Assembly (NCBI GenBank): GCA_024734495.1
Contig: JALMQS010000073.1
Coordinates: 2,364,575-2,428,574, forward strand
Direction: 5' to 3'
Length of the DNA: 64,000 nt
Source: Forficula auricularia
Lineage: Eukaryota; Arthropoda; Insecta; Dermaptera; Forficulidae
Of this stretch, positions 1 through 10,130 are shown in pieces (position 1 is the stretch's first letter; each line of letters starts with the position of its first letter). Position numbers and translations under genes: made by a program. The notes under the pieces are model-generated. The model was not told the DNA's origin. It saw only the letters and a program-made list of their open reading frames with translations, and searched no databases.

Positions 1-780
1 CATGTCTATGATGACGTTGGATTATAACTCGTTACTTTCGAACCCGGGGTTACTGATTCATAAGTAATAACTCTATCAATTCTGCCAACCTAACCCTAAT
101 GCAAATAAATAAATTTACATTTAATTGAATTAATTTTGAATATGTATTCTTTTTTTTTTTTGTTTTGTTATTAATGAAGGGTTGGTGAAAATTATGTACT
201 AAAGTACTCAACAGCACCGACTATGTTAGCTTGAAATTGCTGTTTTTAGAATGGCTCTTTTCTCCAAGCACCGCAATGCGAAACAATATTAAAGTAGCTA
301 TTCTATTTGAAATGGCAAATCAGACAATACATTTCATGAAAACCATAACAAAAAAGTCCATTATAATATCATTTGATTTCATTTGTTATTCAATTCATTA
401 ATCATAGTTGAATTAATTCTAATTGAACCCATTTTGACGATGAAATGAAATCCAGGTATTATGATGAAATAACATTTCGAATTTTTAATTAAAATCCAAT
501 TCACAATTTACTCTTAAAATATAAATCTCTCTTTCTCTCTCTCTGTTTGTCTTTTTCATCTTTTCTTTATTTGGAAAGAAGAGATGATTTTTTTTCCAAT
601 TAAAAGTGAATACAAAAAGTTATTCCAATAAAACGACGGTTGTTTTACTTGAGAAAACATGGACTTGCTAAGAAAGGGGTTAAGAGGAAAAATAAAAAAA
701 AACTTACTAATTTGAACTCTGATTAAAGGATGAGGGAATTTGTTACGAGTTTATTTGAAATACAAATATAAATAAAACAA
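1..780. other. AT-rich DNA without a recognisable gene
   Basis: No open frame longer than about 70 codons, no RNA gene and no clear transposon terminus is seen. There is a short CT-rich run near 525-545 and several homopolymer A and T runs. Confidence 0.5.
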
Positions 781-1190
781 AATAAATTAATTGACACGTT
801 CTGGTGTGGCCATACACTTGACTTTACCATACACTTCTGGTTGAGTTTGGTACAAGGATATAGAGATTTTAATTTTTTGACCCTACAACGGCCCTCCCCA
901 TTTTGGGCAGCTAGTTTTTGAATTTTTAGTGTTCTGGGGGCCACTGATTATGTATACAAAATTTGGTTGAATTTGCTAAAATGGCCTAGATTTTTTTATT
1001 TTTTGACCCTCCCCCCTTTTGGTTTTGGCACCAGGAAAAAAACACTTTCGTTATTATAGGTTAATTTTATACTATATTTCATTTATCTTGTTTTTTTTTT
1101 AATTTGAAAGTATTATAATTTTAAATTTTAACCCCAAGCAAAAACCACTTTTTTCATTCACGATTACAATGACCATACCCTAAAGTAAAT
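781..1190 (+). repeat. Partial copy of the 22-kb dispersed repeat
   Basis: Shares with 22060-22995 and 63392-64000 the start TGTGGCCATACACTTGACTT, the recurring block GATTATGTATACAAAATTTG, C-rich 'gaccctcc' blocks, and the 3-prime end reading CGATTACAATGACCATACCC. Only two of the ~120-bp internal units are present. No protein is encoded; minus-strand open frames here are by-products of the low-complexity units. The class of element is not known to me. Confidence 0.7.
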
Positions 1191-1399
1191 GATAAATGCA
1201 TACCTATATAGGATTTCGATGGAATGAACATATTTCTTTTGTAACTCAACATGACAATATGCTTTCTTTTTTTTTAGACTCATTTGAGGAAATCGAAAAT
1301 ATTTTCTTGCTGAGAGTAGCAGAGTTGTTGATTTTTAATTAAGTAAGTACTTACCTCGTTTAATAAGTCACAATTGTGAAAGTTATATATATAAGTACT

Positions 1400-1540
1400 T
1401 ACCTGGAACACCGAGCGTTGCTCTGTAATTTTTTGTTTTAGTTAAAAGTGATACACCTATTAATATTATTTTTAATTTTAAATTCATCTTGGTAAAAGGT
1501 CGATTTTTATTTCAAGCCAGAATTGAATAAAATAAAATTT
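1400..1540 (+). repeat. Dispersed repeat shared with 19965-20085
   Basis: The block beginning GGAACACCGAGCGTTGCTCT and continuing through a TTAATATTATTTTTAATTT stretch to GGTCGATTTTTATTT recurs in the same order near 19970-20070. This looks like the 3-prime portion of a LINE or SINE. No coding remnant is visible. Confidence 0.55.
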
Positions 1541-2044
1541 ATTTTTTCCCCAACGTTTTAGCCCGTTCAGGCCATCATCCAGAACAAAAAAAGTATATTT
1601 CTTTTGTAACTCAATTTGTCTCAAAGAATAAAGGCTTTCTTTTTTTTTATTCTGGGTGGTATTTTACGCCCACATATAACTGCTCCCCTTTAGAAGACTC
1701 ACTTGAAGAAATCGAAAAAAATTTCTTATTGACAGTAGCAGAGTTGCTGATTTGTAATAATAAATCAAAGAGAGTGTGTACTCTTTCTGATGCATACAAA
1801 TACACTCATATCTATATAAAATCACTAAAAATGAAAGCTAAGACTATTTATATATATGTTACAGTAAAAACCCGTTTTTTAGTAAGAACGGGTTCTTATT
1901 AGTAAACACGCTTTTCACGGAATACCTTTATGGCAACTAGAATTTACTGATGTTCGTTTAGTTTGGTTCAAAGGTCTAGAATCTTCATTTTTGAACTTCC
2001 GCCTTCAAAATTTTTTAAACGAAAATATCAAAAATTAGAAGCAA

Positions 2045-2331
2045 TTGATTGATTTGTATTGATAAGGTTGTTATTATAAAGAGAAAAATTGTGTTTTTGT
2101 GAATGTGCCAAATATCTTTTGAAAATTGTATTCTGATGGCCTTCAATGGTAACGAAGGTAATAAGAAAATTTAGACGAATGTGTGACATGACTATTTGAA
2201 GCCCTGAAGAAGTCGGCAAAGTCGACGAAACGTTGGTGGATAAATAAAAAAGTCACACATAAAAAACATGTCCTTATTTTCCCAATATAAACTTTCAAAT
2301 TATAAATTAAATTATGGACGGAAATGATAAT
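2045..2331 (+). mobile_element. Short hammerhead-bearing insertion with 12-bp TSD
   Basis: The direct repeat AATTAGAAGCAA occurs at 2033-2044 and 2332-2343; removing 2045-2331 plus one repeat restores the surrounding MITE. The insert is 287 bp, carries no open frame, and contains the hammerhead-like core at 2201-2237 followed by GATAAATAAAAAAG. A TSD of this length suggests target-primed or Penelope-like insertion rather than a cut-and-paste transposon (inference). Confidence 0.75.
2201..2237 (+). ncRNA. Hammerhead ribozyme-like motif
   Basis: In order: helix I strand GCC; core CTGAAGA (2204-2210); an extra A (2211); helix II GTCG/CGAC (2212-2215 with 2223-2226, perfect); GAAA (2227-2230); self-complementary helix III ACGT (2230-2233); T at the cleavage-site position; helix I partner GGT. 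All invariant core bases fit the CUGANGA...GAAA consensus. The extra base before helix II and U at the cleavage site could lower activity. Confidence 0.7.
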
Positions 2332-2550
2332 AATTAGAAGCAAAGTTGTAGAGGATGTAATTTTTGACATTTTCCTTTAAGAAATTTTGAAAATAAACAC
2401 CCAAAATGAGGCGGAAGTTCAAAAATTAAGATTCGAGACCTTTGAACCAAACTCAACCAACATCAGTAAATTCTAGTTGCCACGGAGGTATTCAGTGAAA
2501 CGCGTTTTAACTAATAAGAATCCGTTCTTACCAGAAATGGGTTCTTACTG

Positions 2551-3189
2551 CAACATACTATATAGTATAATAGCCTAGATAATTTGCAGCAACGCTCAGA
2601 GAATGATTCCGACAGGGAGCGCTGATACCGTCGGTATATTTGCGGCAAATTTGAAATATACTTGTAATTTGAACTCGAATTTTGAAATGAATGACTCCAA
2701 TTGATTTTAAATTAAGAAACAATAAATATATTGATAATTATTCCTCCTCCCCCCCCTCACGAATCAAAAATTAAATATTCAATTCGCTTTTCTTTGCGCA
2801 CAGAAGAAGAAATTAATCACATCTTATTTGATTTATATTTTATATATTATTTGTTTATTTTTTAATAATCTGCCACTTTTTAATAATTTTTAAAAAATCT
2901 AAATTTTGTTATTCTTATTTTTTGATTTTTACAAAATTGAAGGACTTAAGACACGCATGTCCGAGTTTCTCATGGCAATACTAGAGCAGCCTGTCATACA
3001 AACAACACCTGATCTCTTTTAAATATTTGGAGCCTTATATCGATTATCGATCCCAAATTTAAAAAAATGATATAATATAATTCTCCTCCTCACACGATCC
3101 CACTTATTTAAATAAATCTATTTCCACACATAAAATATCACAATACTGTAGATTATAGAAAAAAAAATACTTCCAGATTCATATCTAGA
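2551..3189. other. AT-rich DNA, nothing assigned
   Basis: No coding or transposon signature is visible. A small moderately GC-rich patch lies at 2585-2650. A short palindrome ATCGATTATCGAT lies near 3038-3050. Confidence 0.45.
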
Positions 3190-3403
3190 GCCTCATTTCT
3201 GTAGCTGTGTCAGGGGAAAATGAGGCGAAACTTTTAAGAGAATATGTATTTTCGGGAGTTTACAAGTATACATTTGGAGTGTGCTTTTTTAATAGGAATA
3301 AAATTTTTGGACTGAGACTCTGCCCGCCAGGGCACCAGCCCGGAGGGCCGAGCTTCGAGGGCGTGCCGAAAGCACGCACGAAAAGCTCGTATACAATAGT
3401 CTC
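3190..3403. other. GC-rich island with nested inverted repeats
   Basis: Against an AT-rich background this stretch has a perfect 8-bp hairpin (GCCTCATT 3190-3197 with AATGAGGC 3219-3226) and a nested set of stems: GAGACT 3314-3319 with AGTCTC 3398-3403, TGCCC 3321-3325 with GGGCA 3330-3334, CGAGCTT 3349-3355 with AAGCTCG 3383-3389, and GCGTGC 3361-3366 with GCACGC 3372-3377. The TGCCC/GGGCA hairpin motif recurs at 5341-5354. It could be a transposon terminus or a structured RNA. I do not recognise it as a known family. Confidence 0.5.
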
Positions 3404-5470
3404 TGACAAATAAAATTAAAGTATGTTTATCGTATAATGAATCATCTTAGTAGATTTACACTTAGGGGCGCCATACGGTACGTCTATTTACTATATCTTT
3501 CATCCGCGTTCATGTTTGCGCAAAAAGACAGTAAAAAGACCATGATTTTTATTGTCCACATGGTACTTTTTTGCTATATCTTACGTATGCGAATTTGATT
3601 TGCGCAGATATTAAGTATCGTTTAGATTTGTGGAAGGCTCTCAACGACGTCTTTTACAATTTAATTATTATATCTTGTTCACAATAAAATAAATAAATTA
3701 ATAAGTAGATACATTATTGACAATGAACTCGTCTCAAAATGAAAGACAAAATTAGAAGACAAAACATCATGAAAAACAATAAGAAATTTTAATTAATCTT
3801 ATTATTTTATCACTGATGGTCCAACTAAAAAGAATTTCCCTGATTGTTGTTGTTATAAACTATATAATTATTTTACGTATTTTATTTTATTTTATACCAT
3901 AATATTTTTTTAAGCAAAACAGGATTCATATATAAATTAGAGTAAACTTGCTCAAAATTCGGTATATTCTCTCCATATTTTGGTGATTTGACAATTTTTT
4001 CATAATCATACAGCTGAAATTTAACAGCTAAATTACAAACTTTCGTCTCGAATTTCAGTTTATTAGTTAACTACAAGCGCTTTCATGAGCTAACCAATAA
4101 CGATTTATTTTTCAAATCTCCTGCATTGTTCTACTATAAATTCTGAATTAAGTAACCCTAAAATTTAATCAGTTCCTTTTGGAAATAGAAATACTCTGCC
4201 ACCAGAATAAACTTTCCATGACCTTCCTTTCTATTATGTAACAAAAAGCATTCTCTAAAATTTTTTTTTGAGCTTAAGACATTTCGAATAAGCAAAAAAA
4301 ATGAAAATTCTTAAATCAATTCAATATTCTGGCCGTCCAGTGAGCTGACGCCCGCCCAGCATGCCCTGCCATATTATTTTATTCAATCATTTCTAAAATA
4401 TCAATTTAACTCTGTCTCTTCATAGAGTAAATAGGAAATCCCATTCATTGTTTTTCTCAAAAATAAATCATAAAGTTTTGACATCTACTTTAAAATGATA
4501 AATAACCAGAAAGTAATTGTTTTCACTTTCTGAAAGTAGTTTATATTCTTGTAGGAACTATGTTCTCTAATTTCAAGAGTTCTTTTTCCAAATACCATAT
4601 CATGTTTTTAATACTCGGTACTCTGATCCACTGAAAAATTTTCAATTATTATTATCATTTTATTTATTTATTTGTTTTGTTTTGCTTATTCGAGTATATA
4701 AAAGTCGGTAATGTGGATGAAAGTCATTTCTAAGCATCATTTTCGTACCTGTATGTGTGTGTGTTGTACGACATACGATAAATAAAATAATAACCTCTGT
4801 ATCAAGTTCTAGTTTATTTGCTGAAAAAATTTCAATTTATTTTTTCAATTTTCCTAATTGTTAAATTTGTGTTCCAAAATTTCTTTTATAAATCGTAATT
4901 AAACATTTTTTTATTGAAATCGTTAAACTTTGATGAGTTATTCACTTCTTTTTACCAATTCAGATTTTTATAATGAAGCCTTTGGTTAGGTGTAAAGTTT
5001 CGAAGTTAAAAGGCGTCTGCTCGCAACAACCAAACAAAAGAAGTTGATGGTTTAATCTCAAGTTGTTGAAGTTTTTTCTCATACAAATAACAAATAAATG
5101 TTAAAAATCGATGCTACCTCTGGGTTAACCATAATCTCGACACCAAAAGCCTATTCACAGTCCCTACTAAAAAAAGAAAATTCTCTGATGATCATTTTAC
5201 AATTTCTTGTACAAACAAGGTACAAAATACCAATAAATCAAAAACCATTAATCAGATACAAGATGCGATGCATAAAGTTACGGTAATTGAAAAACATATA
5301 TATATTTTTTTGAATTAGTCTCCAAGAGTACATCAGCAATCTGCCCTGGCGGGCAATAAGCTTCTTTACAGGTTTAATGAAAAATGACATGATTTACAAT
5401 GATTTTAATGATATTTCCATTGACTTATCATTAAGGTGGGATTTATTGGTTTCAAGAAGGTTTGGCATGG
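3404..5470. other. AT-rich DNA, no gene recognised
   Basis: No supportable coding sequence. A GC-richer patch at 4330-4372 and the TGCCCTGGCGGGCA hairpin at 5341-5354 resemble the motif in the 3.3-kb island, hinting at remnants of the same repeat. Confidence 0.4.
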
Positions 5471-6178
5471 TCACGTGAAGCGTTGTGGTAGGTTGATTGG
5501 TCTGTGTCTTTTTAATCTTGTTGGTGGTAATGTATTTATTATGTCTTGAGCGTACTCATTTGGGTGGTGAGTTAATTTGTTTAGGTACTTGTGGCTGTGT
5601 TGTCTTATTTCATCTTTGACGGAAGTTATTTCTATGTCTTTTAGTATAGTCGTGTTTGCTACCCCTCTGGGGGCATCAGCGATTGCTCTCAGCGCTTTGT
5701 TTTGGAATCTTTGAATAATTTCTATGTTGGATTCAGCTGCCGAACCCCAGAGTTGTATGCCATATGTCCATATTGGTTTTATTATTGTTTTGTAGATGAG
5801 TATTTTGTTGGTTTTAGTCATTTGTGAGCGTCTACCAATTAGCCAGTATGATTTTTGAAGTTTAAGTCCCATTTGTTTGGGTTTCGTCTTGATGTGCTTT
5901 TGCCGGGTCAGTCTTTCGTCTAGGTGCATCCCAAGGTACTTTGCGTCGCTAGTCTGAGGAATAGGTTTATTGAAGATTTTGATCGTGGGACAAGAGGCTT
6001 TTTTTAGGGTGAAGGTTATATTAGCTGATTTAGTCTCATTGACGTTGATTCTCCAAGTGGTGAGCCACTTTTCGATATGTATAATGAGGCTTTTTTGTAG
6101 TTGGAGCGAGGCTAATTCTGGGTCTTTGTGGGATGAGAAATACATATGTAAAAGAGATCCATTGTGTATTTCACGCAA
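5471..6178 (-). pseudogene. LINE reverse transcriptase C-terminal fragment, Jockey clade
   Basis: An open frame of 235 codons corresponding to the C-terminal part of a Jockey-type non-LTR retrotransposon ORF2. In order it shows WRINVNETKS, the conserved AKYLGMHLDERLT, the connection-region block KPIWTYGIQLWGSA, and IEIIQRFQNKALRAI, then a basic tail LKRHRPINLPQRF. These are hallmark blocks downstream of the catalytic palm of Jockey elements. Full ORF2 proteins are around 850-900 residues, so the endonuclease and the catalytic palm are missing: a 5-prime truncated copy, as is usual for LINEs. The start is simply the first methionine in the surviving frame. The open frame suggests fairly recent insertion. 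Confidence 0.92.
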
Positions 6179-6816
6179 ATCCTAACGGTTCTGTATTTTT
6201 CTTACTACCCCCTTAATTATTTAATCACCAAACTTTGGGATTCCTGACTCCAACCCTAACCAATCGTCTAGTTTAATCAAAACCTTTGACTTGAAATCAA
6301 AAAACAAGATTTCAACATCTTAACGATTTACTCGATATTAAGTTTCCATGCTCCCGGTGAAGCAACCCCCATTGCTCTTTAAGACACCCATTATAAAACT
6401 TGAATCTGCAATTTTTTTAAGAAAATTAAAAATGGGCTTATTTTACAGCAAATTTATTATAGATACAGGGTATCAATAATTTTAGATTTCTAGGATTATA
6501 AAAAGTTCGCCCTTCTTGCCTTCGATTGCATGAAAATAAATAAATAAAAATAATAAAACTACTTTTTAGTATTTGGCTGAACCTCTAGCTTACGTACTTT
6601 ACTATACTACTATTTATAAATTTAAATTCATTAAAATCTAGTATAAAATTGGAGGAAAAAGCTACAACTTTGTCGAGACTCGATACACATTCAGCAATTT
6701 TTCAGATGGTCCTGGGAGGAGTGAACTAACACTAGTAGGTAGGTTTCTACTAACATTATGGTTTTACTAATAAATTTAAATTTATGGTAATAATAAGTAT
6801 CCATAATTTTGATGTA
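6179..6816. other. AT-rich DNA, nothing assigned
   Basis: No recognisable feature. The start could include upstream, out-of-frame remains of the Jockey fragment. Confidence 0.35.
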
Positions 6817-7192
6817 CAGTAATTTCTACCGATTATCCTTGTTCGGATTATCCGGTTTGCGGAATATTCGAGCATGAATTTAATTTTTAAAAAATAATTA
6901 TCAATCAATTTTATTGTCTCCTTCAATTATCAATCGCATTAGTTACAACACGGCCCTGAATTCTGTTGACACTTTGTTTGAGTACATCGACTAATGGGAA
7001 TTCGCGTATAACGACATAATAGCTCTTAGAAAAATTCGAACTGATATTAAAAAAAATCATTAAAAGATTCCTGCAAACAAACCAAAATCACTTTAGATTT
7101 TCTTAGTAATAATGAGCATTAAACATGTTAAAATAATTGTCTGCCTTAGAAATGTATAATATGTTGTATTTTAGAAATAAATAATTATAGTT

Positions 7193-7489
7193 GATACAAT
7201 TTGATGGCTGTATATGTATATAATTAAGTAATGGAGAGGGATACAGCCAATCTATTACTTAATTATATAACATATACAGCCATCAAATTGTATCAATTTT
7301 ATAACCATCGAGGAATAACATCATGCTCGGACACCTTATACACAAATATGGCGCTCGTCTTCAGAGACTCATCAACTCTTAGGAACTGATGATGGCATTA
7401 TTGAATTAAAGCCGAAACGTTTTCCATAATTGGGAGTTTTTATTCAGCAGAGGCTACCCATTGGCTGAATCCCTCTCCATTACTTAATT
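7193..7489 (+). mobile_element. Hammerhead-bearing fold-back insertion with 16-bp TSD
   Basis: The 16-bp direct repeat ATAAATAATTATAGTT lies at 7177-7192 and 7490-7505. The insert begins with a hairpin in which GATACAATTTGATGGCTG and its inverted copy (about 7276-7293) face each other across GGAGAGGGATACAGCC, then continues through the hammerhead core at 7382-7425 to CCCTCTCCATTACTTAATT. Thus an inverted, truncated second copy of the 3-prime segment is joined head to head. No open frame is present. Confidence 0.75.
7382..7425 (+). ncRNA. Hammerhead ribozyme-like motif
   Basis: Helix I GGAA (7382-7385) pairs with TTCC (7422-7425). Core CTGATGA (7386-7392) is followed by an extra T, helix II GGC/GCC (7394-7396 with 7411-7413) with a 14-nt loop, GAAA (7414-7417), self-complementary ACGT as helix III and T at the cleavage position. 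Two independent paired helices plus an intact core support a real or recently active ribozyme. Helix II is short. Confidence 0.72.
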
Positions 7490-7866
7490 ATAAATAATTA
7501 TAGTTCGGATTATCCCTGTTTTTCGATTATCCGTGCCGTCTCTCTCCAACATTACCGGATAATCTGGAATTGACTCTAATTTCTAATTCTTATTTAAATA
7601 ATAATTTTCGAAGTGAACAATTCCTGAGTTTAAAATAAATAAACCAATTAATTAAGAAATTTTAGTTGGAAAAACACACAACTTAAGTTATGCTTTTATT
7701 ATAACAACGGATTAAAAAATATATTTTCTGCATTTATGAACAGTAAGTTCTGAAAATGGAGAGTCCTAAATCTGAACATATCCACCTATTATAAATATGT
7801 ACAAATATTTTGATACCAGAACGAGCGTTCTCCGACTTTACTTCTTGAGTTATCATGTCTTTCAGT

Positions 7867-8311
7867 CACAAAGAGAAAGAAAGAGGTTGTCCTCTGCTTG
7901 ATTCAAATAAACATACACACATATATATCGAGATGACAAACCCCCCTTCCATTGTCAGCCTGTCCTTTGCCAACAAAGAAAAAGGGAAACATACGTTTAT
8001 ATTTGAGTGTGAACCAGAAAAATGTTTTTAATTCAAAACTGGCTACCAGTGAAGAAACATCAAATTTTCAATATCCATACGGTATTGACTCCATGAAAAA
8101 CAATATTTATAATTAAAAAAGACTGATGATGAAGACCGAGTTTCGAAACTATAGTCTCAAACAAATAAATAATATATATATATATATACAGATATATCAT
8201 CTCAATATATATGTGTGTATGTTTATTTGCATCAAGCAGAGGACAACCTCTTTCTTTCTCTTTGTGAATCAACAACTCTGCTACTCTCGGCAAAACAAAA
8301 ACTTTTCAATT
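7867..8311 (+). mobile_element. Hammerhead-bearing fold-back insertion with 12-bp TSD
   Basis: The direct repeat ATGTCTTTCAGT lies at 7855-7866 and 8312-8323. The two ends are inverted copies: CACAAAGAGAAAGAAAGAGG at the left matches the inverted CCTCTTTCTTTCTCTTTGTG near 8248-8267, and the pairing continues through 'ttgtcctctgcttgat..aaataaacatacacacatata'. The hammerhead core is at 8121-8158. Fragments of the same arm occur near 1310-1345, 1735-1800, 33310-33385, 40405-40465, 61215-61275 and 62160-62230. Confidence 0.75.
8121..8158 (+). ncRNA. Hammerhead ribozyme-like motif, weak helices
   Basis: Core CTGATGA (8123-8129), extra T, helix II GAAG/TTTC (one G-U pair), GAAA (8145-8148), palindromic helix III ACTATAGT (8148-8155), C at the cleavage position, and a 2-bp helix I GA/TC. 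The core bases are intact, but helices I and II are weak compared with the 35.1-kb relative, so this copy is probably inactive or poor. Confidence 0.55.
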
Positions 8312-8407
8312 ATGTCTTTCAGTAGCTAGACACAAAAGAAAAATAATTAAATATTATGTTTCTCCAGGTTTCACAGATTTTAAAACACAATAAGCAAAAA
8401 CATATTT

Positions 8408-8659
8408 GAAGGAGACAATAAAAAGAGTGTGTCTTCTGCTGGAATTATACATTTTTAATTTATAACGAGACTATAGAAATTTCATACATTAATTCCTGTG
8501 AATCAATTGTAATAGACTGATGAAGAGGGTAAAGCTTTCTAAACTATAGTCTTGTTATAAATAAATTAAAAATTTATAATTCCAGCACAAGACACACTTT
8601 TTTATTGTCTCCTTCAATTTATAAAAATTCTGCTACTCTCGGCAAAAAACTTTCAATTT
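8408..8659 (+). mobile_element. Hammerhead-relic fold-back insertion with 12-bp TSD
   Basis: The direct repeat AAAAACATATTT lies at 8396-8407 and 8660-8671. The ends are inverted copies: GAAGGAGACAATAAAAAGAG at the left matches TTTTTTATTGTCTCCTTC at about 8599-8616. The central CTGATGA (8517-8523) and ACTATAGTC are kept, but the GAAA motif reads TAAA, which should abolish cleavage. It lies 85 bp downstream of the preceding related insertion. Confidence 0.7.
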
Positions 8660-8671
8660 AAAAACATATTT

Positions 8672-9480
8672 ATTCAATCAATAATAGCCGCCCGGCAGGC
8701 ATGTTTTGCCTCAGAAAAAGCTGACCTATTACAATAAAATAAACACACTTTCATTTATTAATTATAAAACATCAATATTGGAACTTTAGAATTATTATTT
8801 ACATGAAAATATATATAAAAATTAAACTTTTTTATATCTCTAATAATCTAACGAGATCAATTTCCAAAGACGTGTGCTTAAGTTCAGAATAAATCTTGAA
8901 TATAGAAATATCGTTGACCCAGTTCAAGAAATGAATTCTCGTTGAATTATTTGAGATGAGATTTTATAAAAAGTTGTTGACGGATCATTCAAGAGGAAAT
9001 TATTTTTGATGGGACCTTGGTTATAAGATCTAAGTGAATCAGGTGGACGAAAGTTGTCGAATCTCGTTAAAAGTTATGCTTATTTCAAGTTTTTTCCTTT
9101 ATCAGCTGGGGTGAACAAATAGAATCGATCACAAATTATTCCGTTATCTCTCCTGTAGGGTTAGTTATGTATGGCATGTACAAATTCTGCAAATAATAGT
9201 TATTCTGGTAATAAATTTTAATTTTCCTAGAGGGATTATCTTTATTGGACATGTAATGTTCCATGTCTTCTATAGATGACACGAAACGAGAAATGACTAG
9301 ATATATAATTTAATAAATATTTTTAATTGGGATATATGAAATCGAATATATACTCTTCCGTGACCTGAAAGTTCATTCAAATTATGACATGTATTTAACA
9401 AAGGTTATATTTATTTATTATTTTTTATTCTCGCCTGAGTTGGAATAAAATGTATTCAAATTTTATTTTTACATATATAT
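8672..9480. other. AT-rich DNA, nothing assigned
   Basis: A GC-richer patch at 8687-8712 (GCCGCCCGGCAGGCATG) is the only break in composition. No coding or terminal-repeat signal. Confidence 0.4.
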
Positions 9481-9698
9481 ATAAATTTACTACAATTCTC
9501 ATCTGTCTGATTCTTTGGGGAATCGAAACAGATGAATTTTGTTCAGTTTTTTTCAATAATAAATTTTATTTAGAATGTTTACATGTTAATATTTAAATGA
9601 AAGCGAAAGTTAAAACTTGTATCCGGTCACTGCCCTATTTTGGTGCACTTGGGACCAGACTCGTTTTGATAGTGAACCAAGAGTCGAAAAAAGATACA

Positions 9699-9772
9699 GG
9701 ACCCAGCCGGGTATGATCCGACATCTTCTGCGTTAAGCCCGCAAATGCCTACTCCATTTAGGCGATGGATCC
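9699..9772 (-). tRNA. tRNA-like cloverleaf, copy 1 (SINE head or tRNA pseudogene)
   Basis: The minus strand folds as a 74-nt cloverleaf: acceptor GGATCCA/TGGGTCC (7 bp, one G-U), D stem GCCT/AGGC with GG in the loop, anticodon stem TTGCG/CGCAG with 7-nt loop GGCTTAA, 5-nt variable loop, and T stem GTCGG/CCGGC with 7-nt loop ATCATAC. The loop position gives CTT (Lys), but U33 is G and the T loop lacks the TTCRA pattern, so the pol III B box is degraded. Most likely a tRNA-derived relic, not a working tRNA. Confidence 0.5.
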
Positions 9773-9959
9773 ATTCTTTGGGGAATCGAAACAGATGAAT
9801 TTTGTTCAGTTTTTCAATAATAAATTTTATTTAGAATGTTTACATGTTAATATTTAAATGAAAGCGAAAGTTAAAACTTGTATTCGGTCACTGCCCTATT
9901 TTGGTGCACTTGGGACCAGACTCGTTTTGATAGTGAACCAAGAATCGAAAAAAGATACA

Positions 9960-10033
9960 GGACCCAGTCGGGTATGATCCGACATCTTCTGCGTTAAGCC
10001 CGCAAATGCCTTCTCCATTTAGGCGATGGATCC
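9960..10033 (-). tRNA. tRNA-like cloverleaf, copy 2
   Basis: Same 74-nt fold as the copy 263 bp upstream. It differs in the T stem, where GTCGG/CCGAC is fully Watson-Crick (the other copy has a G-U pair), and in one D-loop base. All stems remain paired despite these changes. It has the same degraded T loop and missing U33. Confidence 0.5.
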
Positions 10034-10057
10034 CCTGACTAGATCCTATAATCAAAT

Positions 10058-10060
<3 letters not shown>

Positions 10061-10126
<66 letters not shown>
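10061..10126. repeat. (AT)n microsatellite
   Basis: An uninterrupted run of 33 AT dinucleotides, between unit 2 of the tandem repeat and the third partial unit. Confidence 0.98.

Positions 10127-10130
<4 letters not shown>

Larger units (their letters stand above)
1862..2550. mobile_element. MITE with long imperfect terminal inverted repeats
   Basis: The left end CAGTAAAAACCCGTTTTTTA and the right end, whose reverse complement begins CAGTAAGAACCC, are inverted copies. The homology continues inward for about 150 bp, including the paired blocks TTTGGTTCAAAGGTCTAGA and its inverted partner near 2440. There is no transposase. CAGT-type ends suggest a Tc1/mariner or pogo relative, but a TA duplication is not clear. 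It is interrupted by the hammerhead insertion at 2045-2331 and is therefore older than it. Confidence 0.7.
6817..7576. mobile_element. pogo/Tigger-like MITE, split by a hammerhead insertion
   Basis: The left end, just after TA, reads CAGTAATTTCTACCGATTAT. The right end, read inward on the minus strand, is TAGAGTCAATTCCAGATTAT followed by CCGG. Both then carry repeated 'gattatcc' blocks (GTTCGGATTATCC at left, AGTTCGGATTATCCC at right). CAGT-type termini, a TA target and 'ggattatccg' repeats are typical of pogo/Tigger-type Tc1-mariner elements. No transposase remains. It is interrupted at 7193-7489. Confidence 0.6.

Noticed and set aside
723..944. 73-codon minus-strand frame, and similar ones at 22338-22632 and 63347-63813
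   Set aside because: They are translations of the tandem units of a non-coding dispersed repeat and differ among copies.
1559..1600. Minus-strand sequence similar to the 7.4-kb hammerhead (GATGATGGCC...GGGCTAAAACGTT)
   Set aside because: The CTGATGA core reads CTGGATGA and GAAA reads TAAAA, so the catalytic core is lost; kept only as a possible relic.
3190..3232. Perfect 8-bp hairpin followed by GAAAC, reminiscent of hammerhead helix II
   Set aside because: No CTGANGA core precedes the hairpin.
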